DNA of 64,000 bases, taken from Anaeromicrobium sediminis (GTDB lineage: Bacteria; Bacillota; Clostridia; Peptostreptococcales; Thermotaleaceae). This document shows positions 18,263 to 25,833 of the stretch, piece after piece. The translations under genes and the position numbers were made by a program. The stretch covers positions 94,990-158,989 of the forward strand of contig NZ_NIBG01000010.1 of NCBI RefSeq assembly GCF_002270055.1, given 5' to 3'. The notes beneath the pieces are model-generated. The model ran no database searches and was not told the DNA's origin. It saw only the letters and a program-made list of their open reading frames with translations. How positions within the stretch are numbered: position 1 is the stretch's first letter; the number at the start of each line of letters is the position of its first letter.

Positions 18263-19798
18263 ATGTTAACCTACTATAATGATTATAAAAAGTATTCTTC
18301 TAATATAAAGAAAGAAAAAGACTCTACACTCACTTTACAATGTGGAAGAATATTTGATCCAAGTTTACCACCTAGGCTAAATGATGATCCCAACAATCCA
18401 CTGATGCCTCCAGTTAAATTGGCTTCTGTTACGGTAGACACTAGATCTTTCCATAAACCATGTGTAAATATTGAATATTCATCTATTATCAATCTTGTAG
18501 CTGTTGGTCGGAGTGGTGACGGCAATGAATCAATAACTTTAAAATTTAGATTAAGTAAAAATTGTAAAAATAGAAAAAAAGAAATATTACAGGAATGGAT
18601 CTATACAGAATCTGATCTGGAAGATCTTGATAGAGAGAGGGAATCTAAAGAGTCCTTTACAGTTACTTTCTGTGAATGTTTAAATTGCTTTGACCATGAT
18701 TGTTGCACCTATACCATTGAACTTATAGAAGTTGCACCTTTTATTGACCAAAATAATAATCCTACAATTGCATATAGCATTACCCATAAGGATATTTTGG
18801 CTCTTATATCTTGTGAAGATCATTTACAATGTGGAAGAATATTTGATCCAAGTTTACCACCTAGGCTAAATGATGATTCCAATGACCCAATGATGCCTCC
18901 AGTAAAGTTAGCTTCTGTTACGGTGGATACTAAATCTTTAAAAAAGCCTTGTGTGAATATTAAATACTCTTCTATTATTGATACTTTAGCTGCTATTAAC
19001 CCTGATGATCCCGATGTTGATATAACTCTAAAATTTAGATTGATCAGGAATTGTAAAAATAGAAAAAAAGAAATATTACAAGAATGGACCTATCTACAAT
19101 CTAATCTTGAAGATAATGATGGAGAGAGAGAATCTAAGGATGCCTTTACAGTGACTTTTTGTGATTGTTTAGATTGTTTTGCTGAAGATTGTTGCACCTA
19201 TACTATGGAACTTATACAGGCTGCTCCAACTCTTGTTAATAGTGATATCGGAGTTTTATATAACATTACCAATAAAAATATTTTGGCCATTGTATCTTGT
19301 GAAAAGGATTTACAATGTGGAAGAATATTTGATCCAAGTTTGCCACCTAGACTTAATGACGATACCAACGACCCAATGATGCCTCCTATAAAACTAGCTT
19401 CTGTTACGGTGGATACTAGATCTTTAAAAAAGCCATGTATAAACATTGAATATTCTTCTATTATTCATGTTTCAGCTGCTAATAATCCTGATAATCCAAA
19501 TGTTGAAATAACCCTAAAATTTAGATTGATTAGGAAATGTAAAAATAGAAAAAAAGAAATATTACAAGAATGGACCTATCTAAAGTCTGATCTTCAAGAT
19601 ACAGATACAGAGAGGGAATCTAAAGATGCCTTTACAATTGCCTTCTGTGAGTGTTTAGATTGTTTCGATGGAGATTGTTGCACCTATACTATGGAACTTA
19701 TACAGGCTGCTCCTTCTATTATTAGTAATAATATAGAAACCTTATATAACATTACCAATAAAAGTATTTCAGCAATCATAGGTCCTAAAAATCACTAA
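18263..19798 (+). CDS. Triple DUF4489 protein
   Basis: 511 aa. After a short lead, three repeats of about 165 residues begin at LQCGRIFDPSLPPRLNDD (near residues 25, 190 and 349). Each contains V-K-L-A-S-V-T-V-D-T, K-P-C-x-N-I-x-Y-S-S-I-I, KFRLxxxCKNRKKEILQEW, and a Cys-rich end F-C-x-C-L-x-C-F-x-x-D-C-C-T-Y-T. This is the DUF4489 unit, known from Clostridia but without assigned function. There is no signal peptide or membrane segment. The conserved cysteines could form disulfides or bind metal; a spore-surface role is only a guess. It is convergent with three single-unit paralogues at 19868-22530. Ribosome binding site AAAAGGAGATG. Confidence 0.8.
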   Translation: MLTYYNDYKKYSSNIKKEKDSTLTLQCGRIFDPSLPPRLNDDPNNPLMPPVKLASVTVDTRSFHKPCVNIEYSSIINLVAVGRSGDGNESITLKFRLSKNCKNRKKEILQEWIYTESDLEDLDRERESKESFTVTFCECLNCFDHDCCTYTIELIEVAPFIDQNNNPTIAYSITHKDILALISCEDHLQCGRIFDPSLPPRLNDDSNDPMMPPVKLASVTVDTKSLKKPCVNIKYSSIIDTLAAINPDDPDVDITLKFRLIRNCKNRKKEILQEWTYLQSNLEDNDGERESKDAFTVTFCDCLDCFAEDCCTYTMELIQAAPTLVNSDIGVLYNITNKNILAIVSCEKDLQCGRIFDPSLPPRLNDDTNDPMMPPIKLASVTVDTRSLKKPCINIEYSSIIHVSAANNPDNPNVEITLKFRLIRKCKNRKKEILQEWTYLKSDLQDTDTERESKDAFTIAFCECLDCFDGDCCTYTMELIQAAPSIISNNIETLYNITNKSISAIIGPKNH

Positions 19799-19831
19799 TT
19801 ATATAATCCTATTCTTTTTTCATAAAAATAG

Positions 19832-19862
19832 AAAAGCTGATGAATTTTTCATCAGCTTAAAT
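19832..19862. terminator. Bidirectional terminator between convergent DUF4489 genes
   Basis: Stem AAGCTGATGAA / TTCATCAGCTT (19834-19858), with AT tracts on both sides. Confidence 0.85.
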
Positions 19863-19867
19863 TCTAT

Positions 19868-20518
19868 TTAGCAATGAGATTTACAAGCAGCAAATGCTGA
19901 AATGTCCCTATTGGTAATATCGTATGAAACTACTGGTTCACTACTAACAATAGTTGGGGTAACTTCAATTAGCTCTATTGTATATTGGCAGCAATCCTCA
20001 TCAAAACAATCTAAACACTCACAGAAAGTAACTGTAAATGATTCTTTCCATGTATCATTTGCGTCCACGTTATTATGTCTATATTCCCACCTTTGTAGTT
20101 CTTCCTTTTGACCTTTTTTGCACTTTTTACACAATCTAAATTTTAAATCTATGGAAGCATCAGAAGCACCAGTAAGGCCCATAAGGGTAATAATTGAAGA
20201 ATACTCAATTTTTACACATGGCTTACATAGACATTTAGTATCAATAGTAACAGTTGCTAATGGTACTGGGGGATCGGTAAGGGCTAGTTGATCTGGTAAT
20301 TGTCGATCTACCGGTCTTCCACATTCTAAAATTGCAATACAATTTTTACCTTTTTCTCTATCTTTAGGATCGCAAGGGTCACAATCTAATTTCTTTTTTC
20401 TATGATCAAATTTTTTCTTATCACAACAATCGCTATAATCATCATATCTGCAATCGTCCCAATAATCACATTCTTTTCTTCTATGATCTTTTTTATAGTA
20501 GTTAATACATGATGCCAT
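19868..20518 (-). CDS. DUF4489 protein, copy 1
   Basis: 216 aa from ATG 20516-20518, set by AAGGAGGATATT; an in-frame extension to 20599 lacks a ribosome binding site and is shared leader DNA. The N-terminal 65 residues are highly charged and Cys/Tyr-rich (DYWDDCRYDDYSDCC, then KKKFDHRKKKLDCDPCD). One DUF4489 unit follows: LECGR, VPLATVTIDTKC, KPCVKIEYSSIITL, KFRLCKKCKKGQKEELQ, FCECLDCFDEDCCQYT. It differs from copies 2 and 3 at scattered positions in the C-terminal domain, so it is the older paralogue, but its upstream 350 bp are identical to those of copy 2. Confidence 0.8.
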   Translation of the reverse strand: MASCINYYKKDHRRKECDYWDDCRYDDYSDCCDKKKFDHRKKKLDCDPCDPKDREKGKNCIAILECGRPVDRQLPDQLALTDPPVPLATVTIDTKCLCKPCVKIEYSSIITLMGLTGASDASIDLKFRLCKKCKKGQKEELQRWEYRHNNVDANDTWKESFTVTFCECLDCFDEDCCQYTIELIEVTPTIVSSEPVVSYDITNRDISAFAACKSHC

Positions 20519-20767
20519 AAATAATATCCTCCTTATATTATTAAAATGAATTTGAAAAGTTTCAACTGTCCATAAATCCATTCTATTTTTTATTTGCAAT
20601 ATCCCCTAGTAAAATAAGGTATCGTCCTCTTTCTCAATACATATATATGCATTGAAAATATATATGTTACATAAAAATGTCTGTCCAATATAATCATTAA
20701 GTTTATAAGTTATTTCCCCATTAAGTTCACCACGGAGTGTTCTTTTTCGTAATATAATATATAGGTT

Positions 20768-20848
20768 GTTTTATCTCACATATTGGAATATACCTCCTTA
20801 GAAGAAATAGAATCTATCTTAGTAAAAAAATTCAACCAAAAGGTGAAT
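20768..20848 (+). pseudogene. Lipase gene scar, first copy
   Basis: Reading plus-strand codons gives VLSHILEYTSLEEIESILVKK, clearly matching residues 118-138 of the intact lipase (VLSHLLEHGSLEEIESVLGKN; gene at 22838). Upstream, the DNA is the same as the region before the intact lipase up to TATATAGGTTGTTT, then jumps into lipase codon 118. So the first 117 codons with their ribosome binding site, and everything after about codon 143, have been lost. The join is at a short GTTT-type microhomology. Confidence 0.8.
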
Positions 20849-20867
20849 TTTTCCCTAAGATAGATTC
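20810..20867 (-). terminator. Terminator of DUF4489 copy 2
   Basis: Outer stem GAATCTATCTTAG / CTAAGATAGATTC (13 bp) and inner stem AAAAATTCA-CC / GG-TGAATTTTT. The left arm lies within the lipase scar. The same structure recurs 1006 bp later for copy 3. Confidence 0.75.
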
Positions 20868-20870
20868 TGT

Positions 20871-21524
20871 TTAGCAAGGAGATTTACAAGCAGCTAATGC
20901 TGAAATGTCCCTATTGGTAATATTATATAAAACTCTTGGAGTATTATTGGGTGTAAGAGCAGGAGCAGCTTCAATTAGCTCTATTGTATATTGGCAGCAA
21001 TCCTCATCAAAACAATCTAAACACTCACAGAAAGTAACTGTAAATGAATCTTTCCATGTTTCACCTGGGTCCACATCATTATGCCTATATTCCCACCTTT
21101 GTAGTTCTTTCTTTTGACCTTTTTTGCACTTTTTACACAATCTAAATTTTAAATCTATGAAACCATCAATAAAATCAGTAACGCCAGTAAGAGTAATAAT
21201 TGAAGAATACTCAATTTTTACACATGGCTTACATAGACATTTAGTATTAATAGTAACAGTTGCTAATGGAACTGGGGTATCGGTAAGGGCTAGTTCAGTT
21301 GGTAAAGGTTGATCTGCCGATTGTCCACATTCTAAAATTGGTATACAATTTTTACCTTTTTCTCTATCTTTAGGATCACAAGGATCACAATCTAATTTCT
21401 TTTTTCTATGATCAAATTTTTTCTTATCACAACAATCGCTATAATCATCATATCTGCAATCGTCCCAATAATCACATTCTTTTCTTCTATGATCTTTTTT
21501 ATAGTAGTTAATACATGATGCCAT
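20871..21524 (-). CDS. DUF4489 protein, copy 2
   Basis: 217 aa from ATG 21522-21524 after AAGGAGGATATT. Same layout as copy 1: charged Cys/Tyr-rich N-terminus, then one DUF4489 unit ending in FCECLDCFDEDCCQYT. The protein is identical to copy 3 except for Tyr-Tyr-Lys-Lys in place of His-Cys-Arg-Lys at residues 6-9. Its leader and 5' end match copy 1 perfectly. The gene is therefore a mosaic: its 5' half matches copy 1 and its 3' half copy 3. Function unknown. Confidence 0.8.
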   Translation of the reverse strand: MASCINYYKKDHRRKECDYWDDCRYDDYSDCCDKKKFDHRKKKLDCDPCDPKDREKGKNCIPILECGQSADQPLPTELALTDTPVPLATVTINTKCLCKPCVKIEYSSIITLTGVTDFIDGFIDLKFRLCKKCKKGQKKELQRWEYRHNDVDPGETWKDSFTVTFCECLDCFDEDCCQYTIELIEAAPALTPNNTPRVLYNITNRDISALAACKSPC

Positions 21525-21773
21525 AAATAATATCCTCCTTATATTATTAAAATGAATTTGAAAAGTTTCAACTGTCCATAAATCCATTCTATTTTTTATT
21601 TGCAATATCCCCTAGTAAAATAAGGTATCGTCCTCTTTCTCAATACATATATATGCATTGAAAATATATATGTTACATAAAAATGTCTGTCCAATATAAT
21701 CATTAAGTTTATAAGTTATTTCCCCATTAAGTTCACCACGGAGTGTTCTTTTTCGTAATATAATATATAGGTT

Positions 21774-21854
21774 GTTTTATCTCACATATTGGAATATACC
21801 TCCTTAGAAGAAATAGAATCTATCTTAGTAAAAAAATTCAACCAAAAGGTGAAT
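21774..21854 (+). pseudogene. Lipase gene scar, second copy
   Basis: Exact copy, 1006 bp downstream, of the lipase fragment at 20768-20848. It arose by the tandem duplication, after the deletion that made the scar. Confidence 0.8.
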
Positions 21855-21873
21855 TTTTCCCTAAGATAGATTC
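21816..21873 (-). terminator. Terminator of DUF4489 copy 3
   Basis: Copy of the nested hairpin at 20810-20867 at +1006 bp. Confidence 0.75.
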
Positions 21874-21876
21874 TGT

Positions 21877-22530
21877 TTAGCAAGGAGATTTACAAGCAGC
21901 TAATGCTGAAATGTCCCTATTGGTAATATTATATAAAACTCTTGGAGTATTATTGGGTGTAAGAGCAGGAGCAGCTTCAATTAGCTCTATTGTATATTGG
22001 CAGCAATCCTCATCAAAACAATCTAAACACTCACAGAAAGTAACTGTAAATGAATCTTTCCATGTTTCACCTGGGTCCACATCATTATGCCTATATTCCC
22101 ACCTTTGTAGTTCTTTCTTTTGACCTTTTTTGCACTTTTTACACAATCTAAATTTTAAATCTATGAAACCATCAATAAAATCAGTAACGCCAGTAAGAGT
22201 AATAATTGAAGAATACTCAATTTTTACACATGGCTTACATAGACATTTAGTATTAATAGTAACAGTTGCTAATGGAACTGGGGTATCGGTAAGGGCTAGT
22301 TCAGTTGGTAAAGGTTGATCTGCCGATTGTCCACATTCTAAAATTGGTATACAATTTTTACCTTTTTCTCTATCTTTAGGATCACAAGGATCACAATCTA
22401 ATTTCTTTTTTCTATGATCAAATTTTTTCTTATCACAACAATCGCTATAATCATCATATCTGCAATCGTCCCAATAATCACATTCTTTTCTTCTATGATC
22501 TTTTCTACAGTGGTTAATACATGATGCCAT
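21877..22530 (-). CDS. DUF4489 protein, copy 3
   Basis: 217 aa from ATG 22528-22530 after AAGGAGGATATT. An open frame continues upstream to 22716 but is not preceded by a ribosome binding site and corresponds to conserved leader DNA in all three copies, so it is excluded. Domain as in copy 2, with identical DNA over almost all of the gene. It is divergent from the intact lipase gene, about 300 bp away. That spacing is probably the ancestral DUF4489-lipase arrangement. Confidence 0.8.
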   Translation of the reverse strand: MASCINHCRKDHRRKECDYWDDCRYDDYSDCCDKKKFDHRKKKLDCDPCDPKDREKGKNCIPILECGQSADQPLPTELALTDTPVPLATVTINTKCLCKPCVKIEYSSIITLTGVTDFIDGFIDLKFRLCKKCKKGQKKELQRWEYRHNDVDPGETWKDSFTVTFCECLDCFDEDCCQYTIELIEAAPALTPNNTPRVLYNITNRDISALAACKSPC

Positions 22531-22837
22531 AAATAATATCCTCCTTATATTATTATAATGAATTTGGTAAGTCTCAACTGCCCATAAATCCATTCTATTT
22601 TTTATTTTTTTATTTGCAATATACCCTAGTAAAGAAGGTATTGTCCTTCTGTTCAATACATATATATGCATTAAAAATATATATGTTACATAAAAATGCC
22701 TGTCCAATATAATCATTAAGTTTATAAGTTATTTTCCCATTAAGTTCACCAAGGAGTGTTCTTTTTCGTAATATAATATATAGGTTGTTTCATAATTACA
22801 TTGTTAACAACTTAATAGTAAAAGGGGGTGTAATTTA

Positions 22838-24022
22838 ATGGGTAATTCATATCCAGTCATTTTTGTTCATGGTTTTGGTGGTTGGGGAAGAGGTGAATTA
22901 TTTAATATCCTCTATTGGGGAGGCACACAGGAAGATTATGAAAGATATTTAAACCAATGTGGTTTTGAATCATATACGGCTACCGTAAGTCCCTTTTCTA
23001 GTAACTGGGACAGAGCTTGTGAACTTTATGCTTATATAAAAGGAACTAGAGTAGACTACGGAAAAGCCCATTCAACAAAATATGGACATGATAGGTACGG
23101 AATGAAGTTTAGAGGAGTCTATAAAAAATGGAATAATGAAAATAAAATTCACTTGATTTCCCATAGTATGGGAGGACAAACTGTAAGGGTTTTATCTCAT
23201 CTATTAGAACATGGTTCCTTAGAGGAAATAGAATCTGTTTTAGGAAAAAATCCTACCAAAAGTGAAATTAGCCAAGCAGTTCATAAGGGCCTTTTATCAC
23301 CCTTATTTGTAGGAAATACCTCTTCTCTCCATTCTGTTACCACTATTGCCTCACCACATGATGGTACAACTTTAACAGAAGGGGTTTTAGGTGTTATTCC
23401 CTATGCACAACAATTAGTTGCCTTTGGAGCTGCCCAATCATCCTCGCACAAATCTGACTTTTATAATTTTAAGTTAGATCAGTGGGGATTATACAAAGGT
23501 AGCAATGAAGATTTCATAGATTTTTCAAGACGAATATGGGAAAGTCCTCTTTGGAATAACACCAAGGATATAAGTGCTTGGGACTTAAGTCCAGACGGAG
23601 CAAAAGAATTAAATAGTTGGGTAAAGGCTCAAAGTAATGTGTACTATTTCTCCTGGTCTACAGAAAAGACAAAGACTCGTCTATTTTCTAGAAAACACAT
23701 TCCAAAACGGGATCTACATCCTATTTTAGTTCCCTTTGCCATATTTATGGGATCCTTTACTCGTAATGATGTGACTAAAGTTCCCATTAATAAAAGTTGG
23801 TTTCCAAATGATGGTGTAGTAAATACTATTTCCATGAATGGTCCAAAACTTGGTTCTAAAGATATAATTAAAAATTTTAAGGGTACAGCCCAAAGGGGTA
23901 TTTGGAATCATATGGGTGTTCTAGAGGATACTGATCATATGGATATTATTAGCTTAAGCATAAAGGAAACGAAATCCTATTGGTATAAAAAATATATGGA
24001 ATTTTTATGCTCCTTAGACTAA
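22838..24022 (+). CDS. Family I.5-type lipase without signal peptide
   Basis: 394 aa. It strongly resembles the thermophilic Bacillus/Geobacillus and staphylococcal lipases: PVIFVHGFGGWGRGE (oxyanion region), SSNWDRACELYA, VDYGKAHSTKYGHDRYG (His residues of the family's zinc site), nucleophile Ser110 in LISHSMGGQT, TTIASPHDGTTL, FKLDQWGL, FPNDGVVNTISMNGPK (catalytic Asp) and LEDTDHMDII (catalytic His). It hydrolyses acylglycerol esters. Unlike the secreted relatives it starts directly at the mature domain (MGNSYPVIF) with no signal peptide, so it would act inside the cell, in the mother cell or spore, or leave by another route. Strong AAAGGGGGTG ribosome binding site. It is paired head-to-head with DUF4489 copy 3. 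Confidence 0.9.
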   Translation: MGNSYPVIFVHGFGGWGRGELFNILYWGGTQEDYERYLNQCGFESYTATVSPFSSNWDRACELYAYIKGTRVDYGKAHSTKYGHDRYGMKFRGVYKKWNNENKIHLISHSMGGQTVRVLSHLLEHGSLEEIESVLGKNPTKSEISQAVHKGLLSPLFVGNTSSLHSVTTIASPHDGTTLTEGVLGVIPYAQQLVAFGAAQSSSHKSDFYNFKLDQWGLYKGSNEDFIDFSRRIWESPLWNNTKDISAWDLSPDGAKELNSWVKAQSNVYYFSWSTEKTKTRLFSRKHIPKRDLHPILVPFAIFMGSFTRNDVTKVPINKSWFPNDGVVNTISMNGPKLGSKDIIKNFKGTAQRGIWNHMGVLEDTDHMDIISLSIKETKSYWYKKYMEFLCSLD

Positions 24023-24027
24023 AGAAG

Positions 24028-24080
24028 GGACAGTTAGTATTTGAAAAAATTCATGACTAACTGTCCTTAATAATTAATTT
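24028..24080 (+). terminator. Terminator of the lipase gene
   Basis: Stem GGACAGTTAGT / ACTAACTGTCC (24028-24066), followed by an AT-rich tail. Confidence 0.75.
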
Positions 24081-24150
24081 TCTAGTATTTTTTTTCAATT
24101 CTTAGAATATACATATATAGTAATCTTAAAATTAAATATATACATCAATT

Positions 24151-24184
24151 AAGGAGGTGACTATCTAGCCATAGTTATGGTTAG
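24151..24184 (+). promoter_or_regulatory. Strong Shine-Dalgarno followed by a hairpin before the 102-aa gene
   Basis: AAGGAGGTGA (24151-24160) is a perfect Shine-Dalgarno but lies 33 nt from the start at 24194. Between them CTAGCCATA / TATGGTTAG (24165-24184) can form a hairpin, which would bring the site within about 13 nt of the ATG. A nearer, weaker AGAGG also exists. Confidence 0.4.
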
Positions 24185-24193
24185 AGGATTATT

Positions 24194-24502
24194 ATGATTA
24201 AAAAGGATTCTATAGAAAGATTTGCAACTCTAAGGAAGGAATTATTTTCAATTATGTCTAAGGAATTGCACCTACATACAAACCCTAAAAGTTACGAAGG
24301 CAAATTTAGAGTAGGCTTCCCTAACTTCTTTGAGGAATATGATTCAAATAACTATAAGCGTTGGTACATTGAATTAGACCTACATATGCTTTACCCCTTT
24401 GGAAAAACTCATATTTGGTATGGAAATTCCTTTGAAGAAGCTTTACATAAAGCGGAAAATGAAATTAGAAATTGGATCCCTGCCTCAAAAGAGATCTCAT
24501 AA
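24194..24502 (+). CDS. Small protein of unknown function
   Basis: 102 aa, family not recognised. A helical N-terminus (about 1-25) is followed by a beta-rich part with many aromatics (RWYIELDLHMLYPFG, HIWYGNSFEEAL) and a closing helix; single compact domain, no signal peptide or membrane segment. It ends 6 nt before the convergent GIY-YIG gene's stop and shares its terminator. The unusual ribosome binding region is described separately. Confidence 0.6.
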   Translation: MIKKDSIERFATLRKELFSIMSKELHLHTNPKSYEGKFRVGFPNFFEEYDSNNYKRWYIELDLHMLYPFGKTHIWYGNSFEEALHKAENEIRNWIPASKEIS

Positions 24503-24520
24503 GATGCCCTACGGCATCTT
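24501..24520. terminator. Shared terminator of two convergent genes
   Basis: AAGATGCC-CTAC-GGCATCTT. The minus-strand stop codon lies in the loop and the plus-strand stop overlaps the left arm. U-rich ends on both sides. Confidence 0.8.
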
Positions 24521-25456
24521 TATTTCATTTATATTTTCCTTTTTTCTTAAATACTCTTTCAATATAAGTATTCTATCTATATTTTCTTTTTCAATAGGAA
24601 CCTTATTATTTTTATCTAATTTATTTTTAATATGGTCCATTATTTCATTTTCATAGTTTTCCTTCTTATAATAAATCTTTCTATATAATAAATCAGAATT
24701 TCCTATAACTAAAACTTTTATTTTATCTTCACAAATTTCTTCTGTTGCTATAAAATATCTGTCGTTTAATAAACCTTCTAATTCATTCATCCTCTTTGCA
24801 TAATCTAGTATTTCTATGGCCTTTTTGTAAATATTGGCCCTTTCAAATTCCATTTTCTTGGCATGACTTATCATCTTTTCTTTTAAGATATTACCAAAAA
24901 TCTCCATATGGTCTTTAAATATTTTTTCAACATTATCCATATGATCTTTTATGTGTTTCTCATTATTCATTCTATTGGGTATAATATTATATTTAAAATC
25001 ATAGATGTTCTTTTCTTCATCATATTTAATAGGATATACCCTTTGAAAAAAACTTATAATGTCTTCAATCATATATCTATCCTTATAGGGACCAAAGGAT
25101 ATTTCTTCTTTATCAAAGGTAACTTTCATTTTAGATTTACCTTTGTCTATAGTAAAATAACAATATTTTTCATGGTTTTTTAAAAGTCTGTTATAGGGCG
25201 GCTTATGCTTTTTAATCATTTCACATTCTAATAATAGGGCCTCTATTTCCGTATCTGTTTTAATATGATCTATTTTACATACTTCCTTAGTGAGTTTTTC
25301 CAGTTTATTAGTCTTTTCCCCCTTATAAAAATAGGTTTTCACCCTCTTTTTTATATGTTTTGATTTTCCTATATACAATATATGATCATATTTATTTTTC
25401 ATTATATATATGCCGTTACACATGGGTAATTTTTCTATGTTTTCCTTTAAGTTCAA
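24509..25456 (-). CDS. GIY-YIG nuclease protein with UVR motif (short UvrC-like)
   Basis: About 315 aa. The GIY-YIG core is NGIYIMKNKYDHILYIGKS followed by KRVKTYF with the expected Arg, then Glu in DTEIEALLLECEMIK. A UvrB-binding UVR-like segment (MISHAKKMEFERANIYKKAIE) is near residue 210. The RNase-H-like C-terminal nuclease and HhH domains of full UvrC (about 600 aa) are missing, so it is a short UvrC/Cho-like homologue that could make only the 3' incision. Start: TTG 25454-25456 fits the AGGAG spacing; a GTG at 25463-25465 is too close to it. A full uvrC is expected elsewhere. Confidence 0.8.
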   Translation of the reverse strand: MNLKENIEKLPMCNGIYIMKNKYDHILYIGKSKHIKKRVKTYFYKGEKTNKLEKLTKEVCKIDHIKTDTEIEALLLECEMIKKHKPPYNRLLKNHEKYCYFTIDKGKSKMKVTFDKEEISFGPYKDRYMIEDIISFFQRVYPIKYDEEKNIYDFKYNIIPNRMNNEKHIKDHMDNVEKIFKDHMEIFGNILKEKMISHAKKMEFERANIYKKAIEILDYAKRMNELEGLLNDRYFIATEEICEDKIKVLVIGNSDLLYRKIYYKKENYENEIMDHIKNKLDKNNKVPIEKENIDRILILKEYLRKKENINEIKMP

Positions 25457-25561
25457 TCTTTTCACTCCTACTTTAAAATAAATACTTACAATTTATCATA
25501 TATATTATATTGAATAATTTCAAGATTAAATGCAATCCTATCTATTATAGGAGGGATTATT

Positions 25562-25789
25562 ATGGAACAACGTGAAATAATAAAGGTTAGAAAAGATTCA
25601 AATGGAAATATTACTGATGTAATGTTATCTGATGGAAGTGAATGCACTATGGATCAGGCCATATCCATGGCTAAAGAGGGATTAATAGACGGAGTTCATG
25701 TTACTAAGCCAAGGGAAGGAAAGGAACATTTAAGAACTAACAGAAATGCAACTGATGGAGATAATTTAGATAGTTTAGCTTTATTTTAG
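25562..25789 (+). CDS. DUF3892 protein
   Basis: 75 aa. The pattern IxKVRKDxxGNITDVMLSDG-type strand pair, then a helix (MDQAISMAKEGLIDGVHV) and a polar tail, matches the small DUF3892 family common in Firmicutes. Function unknown. Strong ATAGGAGGG ribosome binding site. It is divergent from the GIY-YIG gene, and its terminator also serves the convergent M20 gene. Confidence 0.8.
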   Translation: MEQREIIKVRKDSNGNITDVMLSDGSECTMDQAISMAKEGLIDGVHVTKPREGKEHLRTNRNATDGDNLDSLALF

Positions 25790-25794
25790 TTAAT

Positions 25795-25830
25795 AAAGGG
25801 AAGATATATTTAATACTATCTTCCCTTTAA
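25795..25830. terminator. Bidirectional terminator between DUF3892 and the M20 gene
   Basis: Stem AAAGGGAAGATA / TATCTTCCCTTT with a 10-nt loop and AT-rich flanks. Confidence 0.85.
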
Positions 25831-25833
25831 ATA

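Larger units (their letters stand above)
20380..21499. repeat. Tandem duplication, left unit
   Basis: From about 20380 to 21499 the sequence repeats without visible mismatch at an offset of exactly 1006 bp (21386-22505). The unit carries the 5' end and leader of one DUF4489 gene, a lipase-gene scar, a terminator and most of the next DUF4489 gene. Because the repeated stretch is longer than the offset, the two copies overlap by about 114 bp. That is the pattern of a recent tandem duplication by unequal exchange between DUF4489 paralogues. Confidence 0.85.
21386..22505. repeat. Tandem duplication, right unit
   Basis: Right-hand partner of 20380-21499, offset 1006 bp. Identity ends near 22505, where copy 3 reads TTTTCTACAGTGG against TTTTTTATAGTAG in copy 2. 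Confidence 0.85.

Noticed and set aside
22531-22716. N-terminal extension of DUF4489 copy 3
   Set aside because: The open frame lies upstream of a perfect AAGGAGG-ATG start shared by all three copies and is part of a conserved leader.
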